DNA of 64,000 nucleotides, taken from positions 9,363,927 through 9,427,926 of the forward strand of contig NC_054545.1 in the NCBI RefSeq assembly GCF_017654505.1, read 5' to 3'. This stretch comes from Polyodon spathula. Lineage: Eukaryota; Chordata; Actinopteri; Acipenseriformes; Polyodontidae. Position 1 is the stretch's first letter, and every line of letters starts with the position of its first letter. A program made the translations under genes and the position numbers. Below, piece after piece: positions 1 to 10,750 of this stretch. The notes under the pieces are model-generated. The model was not told the DNA's origin. It was given only the letters and a program-made list of their open reading frames with translations, and searched no databases.

Positions 1-454
1 ATAAAAGAAATGTAAATTGTACATATAGGATACTAGTCTGCCCACAGTGTCAATGCACGCCACAAATGGTATTTTAAAAGTACCCCTTCAGGGATTGAAA
101 TCCCCTGTCAATCAGTTACTTACTATGCAAATAATAGCTTGAGCCGAAGCCCAGATAAACAGATGGATAGTCGCTTTCATTGCTACACCCTGGTTGACAC
201 TAAAGAAATTCCTTCCCCTCCTAAATTATGCTTCTGTAAATACAAAACCGTAGTGAATGTAGGCGCGAGGGCATGAATTTGATAGTTTCATAAGGTTTAC
301 GGAAATGTTTATGTCGTTAGCCACAACATCTTTGTGAATGATAAACTACATTATAAACATTAACATATTCTTGTTCAGTGCAAAATATAACAGAAAGCCA
401 GACATGGTTTCAAAAGGTTTACCAAGTGCTGCTGACAATATTACCAACCTGTTG

Positions 455-478
455 AAAAAAAAAAAAAAAAAAAAAAAA
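455..478 (+). repeat. Poly(A) tract
   Basis: A run of 24 A residues. No recognisable retroposon body precedes it, so it is listed only as a mononucleotide repeat. Confidence 0.9.
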
Positions 479-2264
479 TGAAATGCTGTCCTGTTTTATT
501 CATTATAGGCACAATACACAAAAATATACTATTAGGGATGTTTTCAGAGTTGATATTTTAATAATTCCAATGTATTTCTTTTTTTCTACCATAACATAAA
601 AAGATGAATGAATGAAAATAGCTTACACAAAATGGCAGAACGACAGTTTGGTTAGGAACAGAGCATGAGTTAACAACTGAACACTGGTTCTGACCTCAGC
701 TCAAAACCAGAATGGTCTTGGTACTTAATTTATTAAATTTACTGTTTAAGTAGACATTTTACGATAATGTAAAAATTATGTTTAAATGGTGTCTAGAAAT
801 ACAAAAATAAAACATGCGTAAAGCCACTTTCACACACAATTGCTGCTACTGTGCCATCTCAGAGACATTAAAAAAATTACTTAACATATTCATTCTTTAA
901 CGTACCCAGTCTGTGCCGGTATCATATCGTCATAACCCTTTTACACAGCCAAAGGGATCATGTGAGTACAACTTTCAAACCTATCAGTCAACAAATTGTT
1001 GTCATGGCAATGGAGATTTGCCCATAAATTACAGCTTCACGCACTATCCCTTCTATTTGTGAATTCACCTCCTCATCAGCCCGTAAAAGTTAACCATTCC
1101 TTAACTTATTCCAAACTCCAATTACTACCTCGTTCTTGATCAGCCATTGTATTTGAAAAAAATAAAAGAGTGTAACACCAACGACAAAAATACCCAACAT
1201 GTCCAGTATACAGTAACGTGTGATGTTGACTTTCAATCCATGCCCAGTATAGCGCTTCAGTGCCAGCATAGCCTTACACACAGGAGTTGAGACGGTTCAG
1301 TGCCATCACAACTGGTCTGTGTGAAAGGGGTATTATACCGATAGGCCAGTGAGTTTATTCATCCCAGATGAGACTGCATTACATCAGCAGCTACTGTCTG
1401 TAAAAGATAACTCTGGAGGACGGGATGGGACAGGACGGGACACTCTTGAGTGAGAATAATAGGTAGACATATCGTGGTGCACTGTTCTATTTCCTAACCA
1501 GATAGATTGAAGACACTAATTCTGGGACTGCAGCCAACAAACATAGGAACAGATCGGAGTTATCCAAAGCAGAAAAAGTGCTTAAAGTTATTTCAGTGAT
1601 CAGGAAAGACAGGAAACGGCACAGCAAGCTCCAATACATATTACAGGTATTGTTATTATGTGATACTAGCTCTTCAATAAATCACAAATCAGGCATATAC
1701 AATATTAGACTTTATTTAGATTATTTCTGGCTACACAATTGTTAAAATCGTTATTTTGTAAATATTGTTAAGGAAATTTGCGTGAACTGATTATTAGTGC
1801 CAATGTAATTGTAAAGCTTACCCTCTTCGAATAGGAAGCAATTTATACTTGACATGTATAAAATAAATAAGAAATCCCAGCATGCCTTTTTAGCAAGCCA
1901 GTGCAGAGCCCAGAAACAAAGAAACTCAGTTGGATTCCGAGCCAGTGATTTCACAAACCAATGCATATGGTGGTCATATTTTAATATCAGATACAGCTCT
2001 GTCTGAAATGCTCCCTTTTTTTCCCCATGGCAACAATTCCCTTAAAACTTAAAGGAAGAGAAAGATGGTATAGCAGGTACTTCAAACACAACGACAAAAC
2101 CTGGCTGTTTGATTGGCTGTGCTTTCCTTCTTAACCAGATACCTTTTTAATTGTAAGGCGCCTGTGCGTCAATTTATTTGTTACTGCTGGTTTCTTTAAA
2201 ACAAAACATTATACGATTCCTCAACCCCCAGTGAACTTTGAAGCACGGCTGGAATTTCTGAGGT
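479..2264. other. Unassigned intronic stretch
   Basis: I see no coding exon, transposon end or tandem array. The short reading frames at 1090-1281 and 1751-1966 have no recognisable motifs or splice context. Confidence 0.5.
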
Positions 2265-3870
2265 TTTATTTATTTATTTCACTGTGTACCCACAGGGCCA
2301 GCACAGGTACATCTCAATAGTGCAGCACTAATACAAAGAGACCTAAGTAGACCAGACTCAATAATAAACAATACAACAATCATACATCCAAGCAATATCA
2401 ATAGAAACACACTTATACACACACGTATACATACAATACACAACTTCATTAACAGATGCAGATATTTACATTTAAATTACTTTACAACAAAAACAAGTTC
2501 ACCTCAAACGCAGATTATACACTGAACAGATTTTAAACCTGGAGAGGCCTGATAATGATACAATGGAATCTGGAAGGGCATTCCATAACCCCAAGGCTGT
2601 GCCAAAGAATAACGACACAACTGTAGGCAAAAATCACTAATGGTCAGAGCAGCTCTGTGGAGAGCTCTCAGCCCAGATCTTTTACTAGCACAGACTGACA
2701 TACAGGTAGACCACAGTGAATGTAGAACTTTATAGAAATTAACCAGAATGCCAAACCAATCATAAACAAGACTGACATCATGTTGAAAAGCTAATGCATC
2801 TGTTTCTGGATTTATAATTATTTTATGTAATGTAGTGCCATCTGTAAACATAACAATACTGGTACATTCTGAGAAGTGTATCTTTACCAAATCATTAACA
2901 TACACATTAAACAGCAAAGGGGCCAAAAGAGACCCTTGAGGAACACCAGATATCTCTGGTAACTTAGAAGAAAGTTGTCCCTGGCCAGCAACACTTTGCC
3001 ACCCCACAAGAAGAAAACCAGCCCAAAATGCCTTCACCAAATCCATATTTACAGGGACCTTATGTGGAACTGTGTCCAAGGCTCTGGAGAGGTCAAAAAA
3101 TACAGTAGCTATACCGTAATCAGAATCCAAGTTTTTGTAGCATGGATCAAGAAATGTTCAAAGTACATCCTGTCCCTGAATTAGTTTGAAAGCCTAACTA
3201 AGATTTTATTAATCTGATTAAAGGTAAGGTAATTTTCACAAAAAACTACACAATCCTCTCCAGAACCTTAGAGACAATAGGTAAAAGGGGAACTGGCTTA
3301 TATTTAGAAACCGATCCTGAATCTATTCCTTTGTGGACTGGAGTGACCCATGACTGTTTGCATTGTGGAGGAACTACTTCCTGACTTAGGGTCAGATTGA
3401 ACAGCAAAGAAAGATGTGGAGCAGTGGTTTGAGCAGTGCACCTAAGTATTGTAGCAGAGATGCCACCTGGGTTAGTAGCTGAGTGACTTTGGTTTAAGTA
3501 ATATGTACATAACCTGGACTGGGGAGCAGTGTATAGCCTCTAATAAAGATTTTGGCGAGGGTGTACCAGAATCAAATGGAGCAGCAACTAGATTAAAACA
3601 AGAAGCGAAATACACATTGAAAAGATTGGCTATGTCAGCTGGAGTGTCTGCTGAGACTTGCATGTCTGACAAACAACAAGGCACTGTCCCCTTTCCAGAA
3701 CTGGCTTTTATCACAGACCAAAACTTGTTAGGATTTGAAAAGTTCTGAGGAATACTTTCTAACCATTCAGTTTTGGCATTCCTTAGTAAGCTAGTTAGTT
3801 TATTTATATAAGTATGAAAGGCTTTCCAAGCAATGGGTGTATCAAGTTGTTTGGGCTGGATAAACAATCT
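2265..3870 (-). mobile_element. 5'-truncated Jockey-superfamily LINE remnant
   Basis: On the minus strand the order is: a linker with NPNKFWSVIKAS and IANLFNVYF (3867-3472), a segment with PGGISATILRC, PHLSLLFNLTLS and PIVSKVLERIV (about 3480-3250), then reverse transcriptase palm motifs (3130-2504), then a 3' untranslated part ending in an AAAT-type tail at 2265-2280. This order matches the ORF2 region of L2/CR1/Rex-like non-LTR retrotransposons. No apurinic endonuclease domain is present, so the copy is 5' truncated. Frameshifts near 3490 and 3150-3240 and an in-frame stop near 3246 show an old dead insertion. The clade within the Jockey superfamily is not decided. Confidence 0.85.
2504..3867 (-). 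pseudogene. Broken reverse transcriptase of the LINE at 2.3-3.9 kb
   Basis: Motif A reads FFDLSRALDTVPHKV, with the usual F-D of AFDTV altered to ALDTV. Motif B reads SGVPQGSLLAPLLF. The catalytic box, normally F/Y-A-D-D, reads FTDG, so the second metal-binding aspartate is lost. The C-terminal part ends in residues resembling the usual LPxSIVxSxSLxxFK tail. The frame is split into at least three pieces by a stop and frameshifts. No activity is possible. Intronic position and minus orientation match the host gene strand. Confidence 0.85.
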
Positions 3871-6570
3871 TTTTTAACCTTAGTGCTTTTATAAGTTCAG
3901 CAGAGGTTGGCCAGTTTGGGAAAAAAGCACTGAAGTGCTCTTTTGATTTGGGCGGCTAGACATGGACCGCCGAAGCCTGTAGCGCAAGGCAGTGGAAACG
4001 AGGCACTACTGGATCAGCAGCATGTGCTGTACTACATACCTTATGCACAAACACACCTCTAACTTCGGCTGATGTAAACATGAATGTGTCATGAATTTTG
4101 CCACTTGTAAACAATCTCAGACAATTAAAATACAGTACTAGCCTTTTAAGCTACAACCTTCAAAAAATGTAACTTGTTTACATGTACAACATGTTTGCTT
4201 TATTTTTAACCCCAGAAAATTAATGTTTTGCAACATTTCCTAATAAAGTCAAATAATTTGACATAACACACATGTTGATCACTGACTCACATATGTTCAG
4301 CCATTCATGTACATTTGCACAATTCAATTAAAGGCAATTCTGAGTATTATTGTGATTCATTGTATTCATGCTTGCTAACCATGTAAAACACCGGAAAGCC
4401 GACAGATCCAGCTGATGATTCATGTATGATCTGCATTTCTAGAGCCACTTTGCATTGCTGTAAGTGCTAACATATCGCAGTATACTGCCCTGCATCTTGT
4501 GCTGTACTGCATGTCTGCACACAACCTGCAAACTTCCAGACATCAGCAGACAGGATTTGATCAAATTCTCCAACAGAAAACGTGCACTGCAGATGCGTTT
4601 GTATATATTCTTTGGCAGGGAGTACTTTATTTATTAATGCATGCTAGTTGCTAATTCTAAGATGGTAAGATGATTTACTTTACAAACACCTGTATGATTT
4701 ATTTTTCTGGTATTTATGGGCTAGTTTGCAGTAAATACATGCTTTGTTAAACAAGCTATTAAAAGAAAATACATGATCTTTGGAATGTGTACTGTTATAA
4801 CAGTAGTACAACATACTGTACAGCTAAGAATCTAGAAATCTAGAAAGACAGACAGACTTGAGCAGCTTTTCTTCTGGGGTTACACTGATGATTGTTGTCA
4901 CAGACCCAGAGGAGAAACTCCTTCAGTTATGAAAGTTTACCTGCAAGATTGGGAGACCGAAAGCAAACAGCCCTCGCCACATTAGAGGAAGCCCCAAGAC
5001 ACAATTGGTTTAGATCTGGCCTCTGTCCACCACTTTTCGAAATGAGTCCAGTAAGCTTGGCCCATGCTTCTTTTTTTGTTGCAGTGTCTCTCGCCAAATG
5101 ACTACCATCTGCTGTCAGAAAGCTGTCCCACAATCAGGAATGGGAAACTTGTAAGGGGAATAATGACTAAAGACAGAATAGATGACGCTGGAGCGTCAAT
5201 GCAGTAGAAAGGATAGTATTAGACTTCAAAAGGAATAGCAGCAGCAGTTCCCACACTTCTCAGCAAGTACATTGTAATACAAATCTTTATTTGGTCTTGA
5301 GATGTTGACAGGTCAATTGAACAGAATGAGTCTAGTTTATGATGCAGTTGTCAAAAGCGGTTAAGACGGGAGTCTGTTTATCTGGCTCTCTGAGATATTC
5401 CAACAATTTTTCTTGCAAACCAAGCACCTCGAGGTTAATTACTTTACCAATTTGAGTAAATGGCATGCCATATTCCCATCTGTCTCCATTAGTTCCCCAC
5501 TATTTCTCAATTTATGATGACTAGGGTCAAGGCTGTGGTGCAAAAGGGAAGTAATAAAGCATGAGATTTTATGTTTACACAAATGTGGTAGCCATGGCAT
5601 AAATAACAGAAATGTATAGTCCAAATGCTGAATGCATCTATAATAGTGTTGGTTTAAAATACAGTTAAGTATTCTACGCTGCGCGTCTACAATCTTTGCT
5701 GCACAGTAAAAACGAATAAGCTGGTAAATTGTAATAAACAGCAGTCTCCATATCCATTTGCTTAGCAATCTACATCAAAATGACACCAGTTTTTTTTTTT
5801 TATTCAAATGCAACTGCTGTTAATCAAACTCTGTAGTGTTAAATTGCCTTACACTGAAAAAGCAGCCTCTAGCATTGTTTCTGTGACATACTGTATGTTT
5901 TACACATACAGTAACATAACTATTTCAGAGCTTGCTCATTAATTAACTCACTGAATTATATACATATCATGTATATAAAATAATTTAAATGGATTCGAGT
6001 ATATGTCCCGGTTTTTATATAACTCAAAAACAATCATAAATCTAAACATTACTCTTCAAGTAAGAAATTGGTTAATTCTTGAATTATCCATTCCACTAGT
6101 TAATGGTAGAATAACAGGATATTAAGGAATCAGTAGTGGGTGCTATACTGTACTATCCATCTAAATTCTGCTAATCCTCTTGATTAACTCTGTGTAAAAG
6201 TCAACAAGTCACTGTGATGCAACATCTCATTTGCAAGGGTGTCCTGTAGCAAATTAAAGCCACTTGAGCACAGACACATTACAATAAAACAATGTCAATT
6301 AATACAGCTATTTGCCGTCTTAAGAAATATATCTGTTCCAGCAGCAGTCAACTGTTAAAAAAGGATGTTTTAAAATCCGAGGATCCTTGAAAAGATTTCA
6401 ATGGGAAGAAGCAGCACAAAGCATGAGTCAATAAAATTGACAGAATTATATTGGGGAGTTTAAAAAAATCCAAGATTTTAGCTTATGAGTGACAGATACA
6501 TTTTATAGAGTACAGGATGGGCAGGAGATTAGATGTGCTGCTAATTTGACTCCAGGTGTATTCTATGCAA
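3871..6570. other. Unassigned intronic stretch
   Basis: No exon with splice signals and no clear transposon ends. About 3900-4030 is slightly richer in GC next to the LINE's truncated 5' end and could be part of another repeat. Reading frames at 4892-5133 on both strands overlap each other and show no known domain. Confidence 0.4.
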
Positions 6571-6600
6571 GACTTGTTTGCCTCTGGAATGTATTATCCG

Positions 6601-6631
<31 letters not shown>
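6571..6631 (+). repeat. Short LINE- or SINE-type 3' end with (ATT)n tail, copy 1
   Basis: The 35 bases from 6571, containing CTGGAATGTATTATCCGG, lead straight into an (ATT)n run. The same 35 bases occur on the opposite strand at 28713-28747, again next to an (ATT)n run. A shared terminus with a simple-sequence tail and unrelated upstream DNA suggests severely 5'-truncated retroposon copies. Confidence 0.6.
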
Positions 6632-6657
6632 GAAAAAATACGCTATATATTATTTTT

Positions 6658-6659
6658 AA

Positions 6660-6741
<82 letters not shown>
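6658..6741. repeat. (ATT)n followed by (AAT)n, inverted microsatellite
   Basis: About 50 bases of ATT units switch at about 6709 to about 30 bases of AAT units, making a self-complementary array. The AAT half leads directly into the repeat at 6742. Confidence 0.9.
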
Positions 6742-6880
6742 CTTTATTTTTATATAGCGCCTTTTATAGTGGACCACCATCAGAAAGCGCTTTACAGAGG
6801 TAGGCTGTGAACTGTGCATTATATGCAGAGTCACTTATAATAGGACATTGATTTGACATCTCATCCGCAGGATGGAGAAA
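6742..6880 (-). repeat. Dispersed fish repeat with TATATAGCGCC and AAGCGCTTTACA boxes
   Basis: The segment contains TATATAGCGCC, then AAAGCGCTTTACAGAGG, then CTCATCCGCAGGATGGAG. I associate this with widely dispersed fish retroposon 3' ends next to (AAT)n. The tail lies at the low-coordinate side, so the element would read on the minus strand. The outer end near 6880 is approximate. Confidence 0.5.
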
Positions 6881-7143
6881 AAAAAACAATTACATTATTT
6901 GGCCACTGAGTGGCATTGTGTATTTAGTTAAAATCCCTTTTGGATGGGAGGTCTGTAACAAACCAAGATGACAGCTTTAGGTTGATGTCATTAGAACCTT
7001 CCACTGTCCTGACTATTAAAATAAAGCATTAAAATGGGTGTCACTTCAATGAAAGACACTTTAGCCATGATCCAAAATGACGTCACTTCAATTTATACCA
7101 TAGCCATAGTCCAAAAATATATTTACAATGTGTTGCAGGTGTT

Positions 7144-7148
<5 letters not shown>

Positions 7149-7218
<70 letters not shown>
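7149..7218. repeat. (TA)n microsatellite
   Basis: About 70 bases of uninterrupted TA. Reading frames through it give only repeating I-Y residues. Confidence 0.97.
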
Positions 7219-7219
<1 letters not shown>

Positions 7220-7555
7220 CAAAGTCAAGGTTAAAATACTTATTTTCTACAGTGTTTTCTTAAAATGGCCATTGGCCACACATTGTTCTAAACATGGTGT
7301 GAAGATGTTAGGGCAATTAATTTAATGGCAGGGCAAGTCTATCCTCCCACTCCACCATTTTCTAGTTATTACTCTAGCTCTAACTGACTGAGCCATATCC
7401 CTCAGGAGCCATACATTCAGCAGTTAAAGACGACCTTGGCAAGTGCACAGAAGTGCAAACTTCATATTCTTACACTGAGTTAGCTCTGCTGCCAAAAAAA
7501 AGAGCAGGTTGCATCTGCTCAGAGACCGACGGTTTTTTTTTCTCGTCCACCGTAA

Positions 7556-7594
7556 ATATATATATATATATATTTATTATATATCAGCGTATAC

Positions 7595-7646
<52 letters not shown>
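7556..7646. repeat. (TA)n microsatellite, interrupted
   Basis: Two TA runs are separated by a short unique spacer (about 7572-7598). The second run abuts the LTR-like segment at 7647. Confidence 0.95.
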
Positions 7647-7649
<3 letters not shown>

Positions 7650-8128
7650 AGGTAGCAGGGGGAGGGTCAGATTCCTCCCTGCCTAAAAACATGTGCAAAT
7701 ACTTGTTTTATTTAATTTAGTTCTGTTGTTTAATTGGATTGTTAATTGTTTTATTGTTAATTATCCCCTGCACCTGGAGGTAATTGGAAATTAGAACCAG
7801 GTGCAGGGTATTTAAAGAGTGCAGCCAGTTTGTTCTGGGCTGCTGCTGTGCAGCGTAGAGCCTGACTGGAAGTTGCAAGGTCTGTTTAAAACCTAAGTTT
7901 TTGGTTTCGTGTTATATGTCAGGTAAACAGCTTAGCTGTCGTGCGCGTTAGTCAGGGACCTGCATATGTGTAGTGAGTGCTCAATGAGAGCTAGGTTTTT
8001 GTTTTGTTTTGTTTGTTTGTTTTGTATTTTGAATAAAAGTGTGCATAAGCGCTAAAGATCAAAGTATTTATCTCTGGGTCACGTTTTTAAAGAGGCATGA
8101 ACCCGAGCCATGGCCGAGCCTGTTCACA
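7647..8128 (+). mobile_element. LTR-like (solo LTR candidate) segment
   Basis: Three features suggest an LTR: a TATTTAAA box at 7809-7816, an AATAAA signal at 8032-8037 after a T/G-rich stretch, and a 3' end in TTCACA at 8128 that could be the CA terminus. The distances between TATA, poly(A) signal and end are as in U3-R-U5 organisation. No matching 5' TG or target duplication is visible because the left side adjoins a (TA)n tract. The alternative is a non-LTR promoter-bearing repeat. Confidence 0.45.
7766..7816 (+). promoter_or_regulatory. Perfect 12-bp inverted repeat abutting a TATA box
   Basis: CCCTGCACCTGG (7766-7777) is mirrored exactly by CCAGGTGCAGGG (7797-7808) with a 19-nt spacer. 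The next bases are TATTTAAA (7809-7816). Each arm contains an E-box (CACCTG/CAGGTG). The placement suggests a promoter-proximal element of the LTR-like repeat. Confidence 0.6.
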
Positions 8129-8454
8129 ATATACATACATATATACATACTGTGCCAGCATTTCATACTTCTAACAGATAAATGTATATTTCCGGTTTAG
8201 CACTACAGTGAATTTAACTGATGAACAACATCTAATGTTTGCACCTATCTCTAGTTGTACTTCTTGTGACTCAGTACCTGTTACAGGGCAGTGTACAGAA
8301 TTAAACACAAGTGCTTTAAAATGTATTGAAGAAATGCAGTTTACATTGTTTTTTTTTTCTCAAATTGATTTAACACAGAAAACTATACTTTTAACTAATA
8401 TGCACAATGTTATCTTTTTTCTGAACCCCCCCCCCCCCCTGCGTAGGGAATATA

Positions 8455-9166
8455 GTACTCTTGTACTCATCTCGTCTTCACCTTTCTGTCCCCTCTTACC
8501 TCCAGACTATTTCTCCCTACACACCCTCTCGCCCCCTCTGTTCCTCTGCCACTGGCAGATTGGCTGTACCCTCCCTCTGCTTCCCTGCCTCCAGAGCCTT
8601 CTCCTCCTTGACCCTTGCCCCTCAGTGGTGGAGCGACCTACCTACTGATATGAGGACTGCTCAGTCCTTGACCACCTTCCGGCGCCTCGTCAAGACACAT
8701 CTGTTCAGAAAGCACCTGTAAACCTCACAACTCTCCGCTATACTATAAAGGCACCCAGTTGTATCAGTACTTGCATCATCTTGTACTTGCAATTAACTGT
8801 TCCACACTTTGCTGTATTCAGTACTGCTCTTAATCATTATTATATTTTCTGTATCTTGTATTTGATTTTACTCTTAAAGGTATCCGTATTCACGTTGTTT
8901 GTAATTGCTGTTATTTGAAATCGTTCTTATCCATTTATTGTACTGACCACTTGCTCTTAATGGAATTTACTCTCGTAAGCAAATATTTTTAAGTTTAACT
9001 ACTCTTGTCGAAATAGCTCTCAAATGTAATTATTTAATGTATTTTTATTTTTTCTCACTTGAAATTGCTCTTATTTACTACTTATTTTATTGTATTTAAT
9101 AACTGCTCTTATCTGTAATGTGATATTTTGTATTGTGATACTTTGTAATATAATAATAATAATAGT
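8455..9166 (+). mobile_element. LINE 3' fragment (end of ORF2, 3' UTR, AAT tail)
   Basis: The plus-strand frame to 8721 reads like the C-terminus of L2/CR1-type LINE ORF2: TPSRPLCSS, TGRLAVPSL, WWSDLPTDMRTAQSLTTF, then KTHLFRKHL and a stop. A 3' UTR of about 440 bp follows and ends in a short AAT-repeat tail at about 9150-9166. Everything upstream of this C-terminal piece is missing. This family differs from the minus-strand LINE at 2.3-3.9 kb. Confidence 0.8.
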
Positions 9167-9898
9167 GGAGACGGATGTACATCCATCCTTATCTCCGTAG
9201 GTTTGTCTCACTTTGCATTTCACCATATATCAAGCTTAAGTTAATTGGGAATATCAGAATTAGGGGATATGTCTGTATATTCAATTATCATGAAAGTTGG
9301 TATTTTCATTTTTTAGCTTAAGAGAGTTCAGTTCAGTGTCTGGGGATATGTGGTGGTATCAGCCTGTCTCCTCATCATCCTTCTGTATACCACACTACCG
9401 TATCTGGAGAATCGCTTTTAAGCATTTCATTGGTAATTCTTAGCCTACATTATTCTGTACATGTCATGATCATCAGCTTTTTCATCATGTTGAGAGCTCG
9501 AATTTGGAATTTACAGTTGTCTAAACAATGTTGGTAAACAGACCATAAAAATGTCTAATGCACATACACATTTATGACAGACTTAAACCCATGAATTGTA
9601 GTGTGATAAGAAAACAAATTCCTTAATTTATTTTCCTGCTTTTGTGTAAACTCATATTTTTACACTCCAGCAGATTCAATATACACAAGCCTAGCAATGC
9701 TCTGTCTCTTCTGTTGAAAATGATTCTGAAACACACTGATAGTGGTGATGTATTATCAGTGGATCAGTCAAATTCTCCAGCGCATCTGTTAAAAGCACAT
9801 ATGCTTCCATCAAAATTTTCAAAGGTTTCTGCTTGTTAACACAGGGAATTAATTCTGTCTGTCTGACTATTCTTGTACTTCTCAGACGCTTCTACATT

Positions 9899-9900
<2 letters not shown>
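9167..9900. other. Unassigned intronic stretch
   Basis: Starts with an imperfect inverted repeat around the palindrome GGATGTACATCC near 9173-9184. It may be part of another dispersed repeat, but I cannot delimit it. Nothing coding. Confidence 0.4.

Positions 9901-9901
<1 letters not shown>

Positions 9902-9959
<58 letters not shown>
9902..9959. repeat. (TA)n microsatellite
   Basis: About 58 bases of TA. Confidence 0.97.
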
Positions 9960-9962
<3 letters not shown>

Positions 9963-10680
9963 TGGATGTACTGTATAGGTCTAAGTCAGGCAAGTTCACA
10001 AAGGAATTGAATATATTACGGCTACATTTTACAACAAACGGTTGCTTTTATAGTGTTAGAATAAGGATAGGGCATACTTGGCAAAATTTGGGGGAGACTC
10101 TTAGTGGAGAGCTGGGAGGTGGGAAGAGATGTGCACCAAGGAAAACACACATTTATAAAAATGTACTATAACAATATAGCATGCCATTACTTGTCTTACT
10201 TAAAATGTATCATCTTGTGCCTCAGCTTAAATAGAAAATGGTTTGTTTTTACATTTCCCTTCGATTTTTATGTTTTTAAAGTGGTTTATTCATTTTCCCT
10301 ATTATTGTCTGCTACAAGAGTATAAGTTCAGTTCCTTGCTAGGTTTGGTTTGTAGGGGATTGCCTCGTTGAAAATGCCATGTGATGCTTTGACCTTTCAA
10401 TTATGTTGGCTTTACCTATACAGTACCATACTAAATATGGAGGCAACAAAAAAATAACTACCAGTACCTGCAGGAAATAGGAGCCTGTACAAGAGAGGGA
10501 GCTTGCATTATACTCATCATTACTGAAACAATACTGGCGGCAGCAGAGTCATTATTGGATCTTTGGAAAAATAAGGGGACTTTGGTGCTCAGTCTTTCTG
10601 TATAGCCGGCAATTACTGTAATTAGACACTTCCCTTTGAAAACATCACAGTAACAGCAACTTATTATTTATGACTAGAAG

Positions 10681-10750
10681 TGCAGAGGGGAGATTTGAAC
10701 CCCTGACCCTAAGATCCAAAGGTGAACTCTCTGATACATTAGCTTTAAGT
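10681..10750 (-). repeat. tRNA-like remnant (tRNA-derived SINE head or tRNA pseudogene)
   Basis: On the minus strand GGGGTTCAAATC matches the Pol III B box and T-loop. Upstream of it a 5-bp stem can be drawn around an 8-nt loop in the anticodon-arm position. The acceptor and D arms do not close well and the anticodon loop has one extra base, so this is not a functional tRNA. No SINE body or tail is delimited. Confidence 0.45.

Noticed and set aside
4892..5133. Overlapping frames on both strands
   Set aside because: No domain recognised, no splice signals, and both strands are open over the same bases, so it is likely chance.
10681..10750. Functional tRNA gene
   Set aside because: The acceptor stem does not pair and the anticodon loop is one base too long.
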